Shown here piece after piece: positions 62,944 to 64,000 of a stretch of DNA of 64,000 bases (position 1 is its first letter; every line of letters starts with the position of its first letter). The DNA comes from Clostridia bacterium (GTDB lineage Bacteria > Bacillota > Clostridia > Monoglobales > Monoglobaceae), in assembly GCA_017409575.1 (NCBI GenBank), contig JAFQSM010000038.1:1-64000 (forward strand), given 5' to 3'. The notes beneath the pieces are model-generated. The model was given only the letters and a program-made list of their open reading frames with translations, searched no databases and had not been told where the DNA came from. The translations under genes were made by a program, and so were the position numbers.

Positions 62944-64000
62944 TTATTTCAGGCGAACACCGCGCATCATAGAATCGCGTTCCAACGGCACATCTATTCG
63001 TATCCGCGCTACTTCCTGAGGTCTGTTTGCAACCTCAATTTCTTCGCCCTGCTCATTTTCAATATACTCTATTTTATGCTTTACAAAATCGCCTTTCGGT
63101 CTCAAAAACTCTACTTCCGAGCCTTTAAAAAATCGGTTCTTCTGAATTACTGTAACAAGCTTTGTCTTTGGGTCATAGCTTTCGACAATTCCCAAAAGCT
63201 CATAATCCCGTATATATGAACTCGAGCGGTAATTTTGCTCGGTTCCGCCGGGTTTTCCAAAGAAAAATCCTGTTGTGTAATCCCGGTAACTTACCTTTTT
63301 GATTTCGCTTAACCAATCCGGATTGGTAACGAAATTTTCGGGATCTTCAAAATATGCATCAATCGCATCCCGATAGGCTTTAACCACCGTCGCAAGGTAG
63401 TATTCGGTCTTGACTCTGCCCTCGATTTTAAAGCTGTCAAGTCCGCTTTCGATTAATTCCTTTATATGCTCAATCATACACAAATCCTTTGAGTTGTATA
63501 TAAATGTGCCTCGTTCATTTTCAAACACCGGCATATACTCGCCCGGTCTTGTCTCTTCAACAAGGTTATACTTCCAACGGCAGGGATGTGAGCACGCCCC
63601 CTGATTGCTGTCGCGGTTTGTCATATAGTTGCTGAGGAGACATCTTCCCGAATACGATATACACATTGCCCCATGCACAAACGCCTCAAGTTCCAGGTCA
63701 TCACTTGTGCGGCTTCGGATTTCGGCAATCTCGGCAAAAGACATTTCGCGGGCAAGAATCACTCTTTTTGCGCCCAATTTGTGCCAGGTCTCGGCACTTT
63801 TGTAATTGACATTGTTCGCCTGTGTGCTTATATGCACTTCAAGGTCGGGGGCAATCTCACGAGTCATCTGAAACATTCCCAAATCCGATACAATAATTGC
63901 ATCAAACCCTGCCGAAAGATATTCTTTCAAAAATTTTTCATACTTGTCGATATCCTCGTTGTGAGGGATTATGTTGGCGGTAAGATACACCTTTTTACCG
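62944..64000 (-). CDS. U32 family peptidase (partial, cut by window end)
   Basis: At least 352 residues; the frame is open to the last base and the codons before the apparent GTG (...GKK) continue the family sequence, so about 60-70 N-terminal residues lie outside. The U32 signature is clear: EAFVHGAMCISYSGRCLLSNYM, read in parts, with Cys residues and the SNQGACSHPCRW follow-on that suggests an iron-sulfur site. Relatives include the TrhP/YegQ proteins that hydroxylate tRNA uridine 34; a peptidase role is uncertain. Confidence 0.92.
   Translation of the reverse strand, partial: GKKVYLTANIIPHNEDIDKYEKFLKEYLSAGFDAIIVSDLGMFQMTREIAPDLEVHISTQANNVNYKSAETWHKLGAKRVILAREMSFAEIAEIRSRTSDDLELEAFVHGAMCISYSGRCLLSNYMTNRDSNQGACSHPCRWKYNLVEETRPGEYMPVFENERGTFIYNSKDLCMIEHIKELIESGLDSFKIEGRVKTEYYLATVVKAYRDAIDAYFEDPENFVTNPDWLSEIKKVSYRDYTTGFFFGKPGGTEQNYRSSSYIRDYELLGIVESYDPKTKLVTVIQKNRFFKGSEVEFLRPKGDFVKHKIEYIENEQGEEIEVANRPQEVARIRIDVPLERDSMMRGVRLK

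Noticed and set aside
1-64000. CRISPR array, prophage or insertion sequence
   Set aside because: No spaced direct repeats, phage structural genes, integrase or transposase were seen.

Overview
The window comes from a low-to-moderate GC, monoderm member of the Clostridia, probably an uncultured Oscillospirales/Eubacteriales-type anaerobe. The evidence is an Rnf ferredoxin:NAD+ complex, a GlgC/GlgD glycogen operon, surface-layer (SLH) proteins in place of outer-membrane genes, an alr-EndoAI-EndoA block ordered as in Bacillus subtilis, and strong Shine-Dalgarno sites. It includes the dnaA/rpmH divergence, so it most likely spans the chromosomal origin (about 50.3-50.6 kb). I see no phage, CRISPR array, rRNA, tRNA or intact insertion sequence. 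Almost all of it is core chromosome.

Layout. 1-0.9 kb: non-coding repeats and an orphan lipoprotein. 1.1-2.2 kb: rpsF-ssb-rpsR. 2.3-12.5 kb (minus): glycogen operon transcribed amylase-glgB-glgC-glgD-glgA-glgP. 12.7-20.5 kb (plus): an AddB-type nuclease, an AraC regulator and a heterodimeric ABC exporter pair. 20.55-20.84 kb: a MITE-like segment holding a structured dispersed repeat. 20.95-28.7 kb: DUF1846 protein, two cyclophilins (one fused to SLH domains), ftsH, a MATE transporter and ispE. 28.7-34.7 kb (minus): glycosyltransferase, DUF6106, an AcpS-NnrD fusion, a lipoprotein, alr, a short MazE-like antitoxin, MazF and a secreted protein. 35.0-40.4 kb (plus): cysE-cysS-mrnC, yitT, split transketolase and a tiny Cys-rich protein. 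40.5-50.3 kb (minus): dnaA-mnmE-dnaD-dnaC running into rnfCDGEAB. 50.6-53.3 kb (plus): rpmH-rnpA-yidD-yidC-jag. 53.4-59.1 kb: argC-J-B-R-D-F under ArgR boxes, then a ZIP transporter. 60.0-64.0 kb (minus): a 948-residue SLH protein and a U32 peptidase cut by the window edge.

How the genes fit together. The glycogen operon holds activation (GlgC/D), polymerisation (GlgA), branching (GlgB) and breakdown (GlgP and a GH13 hydrolase). Rnf links ferredoxin oxidation to ion pumping, in line with a fermentative life. The arg operon makes citrulline from glutamate by the acetyl cycle, since ArgJ recycles the acetyl group, and carries its own repressor. The origin region keeps the usual rpmH-to-jag arm, but the dnaA arm is unusual: dnaN, recF and gyrB are absent, and mnmE, dnaD and a dnaC-type loader follow dnaA.

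No wholly new system is evident. The best leads are the antitoxin without a DNA-binding domain, the AcpS-NnrD fusion, the SLH-cyclophilin fusion, the MITE-like structured repeat, the ABC pair with a degenerate ATP site, and the rearranged dnaA arm without consensus DnaA boxes.
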